Shown here piece after piece: positions 63,601 to 64,000 of a DNA stretch of 64,000 bases. Position 1 is the stretch's first letter. The number at the start of each line of letters is the position of its first letter. The position numbers were made by a program, and so were the translations under genes. The notes below the pieces were generated by a model. The model was not told the DNA's origin and did no database searches. It saw only the letters and a program-made list of their open reading frames with translations. Source of the stretch: an uncultured Lachnospiraceae bacterium (GTDB lineage Bacteria; Bacillota; Clostridia; Lachnospirales; Lachnospiraceae); the NCBI GenBank assembly GCA_900548905.1, contig URMK01000030.1, forward strand, positions 1-64,000, given 5' to 3'.

Positions 63601-64000
63601 TTCTACTTCCTGCGGGACGAGCGGTGCCTGAGAAAGGGCATAACTTCTGCCCAGGTACCGGTAAGGCCTGTCCGGTGTCCGGGGCCAGGGCCAGGAACTG
63701 CTTCCTGAGTTATAATAGCTTACCCCGCGTTTCTTTTGCAGGGCGTCGCTTTCCAGAAGAAACAGCTTTTGCTTCAGCTTGCTTTTCCCTTCTTCCAGCC
63801 ATATGCGGACCACAGCCCAGCGGTTGGGGACTAAGGGATAGGAGAGCGAAGCCGGGGCGCCGTCCTGCCCTTCTTTCTGTATCCCCCGGGTAAAGCCCTC
63901 CGGCAGGCTGAAGGAGAGGTGTACCCCTGGTTCCGGCGTATTGCCGGGAACGAACAGGCCATTGTCGATGGGAATATCAGAATCATCCATATCGGTAAAA
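60598..64000 (-). CDS. very large uncharacterised protein, N-terminus beyond the window
   Basis: At least 1,130 residues are visible; the frame stays open past the first Met (complement of 63990) to the window edge, so the start is probably outside. No signal peptide, membrane helices, ATPase motifs or nuclease motifs are apparent. Stretches with strong conserved character include DDSDIPIDNGLFVPG near the visible start and PQWYPLYLEWQCFYYPD near the middle. Others are CGFLLPNGLDNSLMAY, GHPLALCRLRLKLEQ and MAGFYLNGDFDHMYIYPG. I recall similar arrangements in very large hypothetical proteins of actinomycetes and other phyla, without a known function; this is memory, not a search. The gene is translationally coupled to the two Ig-module proteins after it, so the three likely form one complex. 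Confidence 0.75.
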   Translation of the reverse strand, partial: FTDMDDSDIPIDNGLFVPGNTPEPGVHLSFSLPEGFTRGIQKEGQDGAPASLSYPLVPNRWAVVRIWLEEGKSKLKQKLFLLESDALQKKRGVSYYNSGSSSWPWPRTPDRPYRYLGRSYALSQAPLVPQEVERLALTAVSPVNPFFSGYYPHCRNVFGFYDDIAGEGIERAKVSYLVCGWYQDAAGPEPLSLLTDTKQLKEQLLMDVKGSGLPGSSLCHGLLCGIEWKGADFSYPTGVPDDPQPGEVEDIPDLAIGNTSDEAAAALAEAGSGISPRLFQCFLRNVCPDLLGQQGTAEVEKELHASGFSTLQPPDLICLSPVQGVGHEQPPSEAVMKKIAVLRSRQRQLYADQMKHKQRHRAAYETWQLLFTGQGDPDTLYTALRESVLEIQKEKKVLSDMAAQIDTQIKNLDPGQGYELRTEPSPPFYQPADPVLLIRQLADTEGKVTGELTACRRSGESSTAIRFTGLCATAVTVYAEELWDHAAAPGGLPEELPSLIGEAALLSTGFASLIAEKALQKAGFIPPDPTRTEELAAQLRQVQQQFLQMPSITFDRELPENRAVTVFKPQWYPLYLEWQCFYYPDMALLQEHPDLKNWNLEDGRYDYCGEHSILDPQNRHAVSGRLLLSDNAARQLENGIQGYLKDRVFFRNDPRTRTLLSQSLSGFNDTLLMRDQKKLLPRFSTDRLVKASLELLEQLSCDEMGTAAIYDQLFSPIRAGFLAFSQIRILDKLGRFQDILSPDLYCSGEMRSSNAPAKPHEAMLQPRLEQYTRLDAAWICATAGKSKYEEDKDSIDGAEASFVPTASPLCGFLLPNGLDNSLMAYTAGGLPIGSLVLTRTGSGIVFKSPPGAGISHSIPEDINTQMYGLLHSLQFGPMENLTALLSYINQLGSQNIPVPHGPAEVEFIGHPLALCRLRLKLEQAGEPEAYRHRPDTVPDPSLAVNVTNAVFPLQIGEPQDYRDGMAGFYLNGDFDHMYIYPGSRTQTSYFRKDNRIPSALDPRLPADELCVLMEPYNRLTIKPAILPVCSLSLPPELVNTALDTIRTTYFAGPLVSSETPLSIPAAYQNDRKYFFLQAGKEYPGEASAGASADPAWKITELGQTDGQAFSIPYPVKALEGYMQIQKNKQGGKE

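Noticed and set aside
1..64000. CRISPR array, rRNA, tRNA or insertion sequence
   Set aside because: I looked for regularly spaced repeats, conserved tRNA arms and transposase motifs with terminal inverted repeats and saw none.

Overview
The window reads as chromosomal DNA of a spore-forming, strictly anaerobic Gram-positive bacterium, most likely a gut Lachnospiraceae member (Clostridia). The grounds are strong AGGAGG-type ribosome sites, lipobox-bearing binding proteins, LplABC-type sugar importers paired with YesM/YesN two-component systems, an oxygen-sensitive glycyl radical enzyme, a spoVAC gene and a FeoA-FeoA-FeoB set. The genus assignment is inference. No rRNA, tRNA, CRISPR array, insertion sequence or prophage was recognised.

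Region 1 (1-6.6 kb) handles metals: feoA, feoA, feoB and a divergent Fur-family regulator, then a 26-residue membrane peptide, a DUF6110-type protein and a P1B-like metal ATPase whose transmembrane metal motif is S-C-A instead of C-P-C. Paired palindromes near the feo and ATPase promoters look like metal-responsive operators.

Region 2 (6.6-22 kb) is a carbohydrate locus: a GntR/LacI-type regulator divergent from a CUT1 importer, then a GH42-like protein, a glycyl radical enzyme with its activase, and a GH38 alpha-mannosidase. None of the enzymes has a signal peptide, so processing is intracellular. The glycyl radical enzyme lacks the Cys-x-Glu motif of known diol dehydratases and is the best candidate for new chemistry here. 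An acyltransferase with a zinc ribbon follows.

Region 3 (22-31 kb) is a YesM/YesN system divergent from an importer, an FAD-dependent oxidoreductase and a DapA/NanA-type aldolase. Region 4 (31-39.5 kb) is a LacI repressor with three TAAACGTTTA operators divergent from an importer, a five-bladed-propeller glycosidase and a GH127 beta-L-arabinofuranosidase.

Region 5 (39.6-47.3 kb) is mixed: solitary spoVAC, a cytosolic transglutaminase-like protein, a MATE exporter, an Rpn-like nuclease, a second two-component system and a PocR-AraC regulator. Region 6 (47.5-52 kb) is a UroD/MtaA-fold protein with a MalEFG-type importer. Region 7 (52-58.3 kb, minus strand) holds an ABC-2 exporter under a regulator with two MerR-type helix-turn-helix domains, another YesM/YesN pair and a lipoprotein MsrA-MsrB fusion.

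Region 8 (58.4-64 kb, minus strand) is a tight three-gene set of unknown function: a protein of more than 1,130 residues running off the window end and two proteins with Ig-like repeats. It is the second main candidate for an undescribed system. Across the window, a dispersed hairpin-forming repeat (copies at about 20.4, 47.4 and a diverged one at 50.1 kb) and a 30-nt palindrome at 17.4 kb are unexplained.
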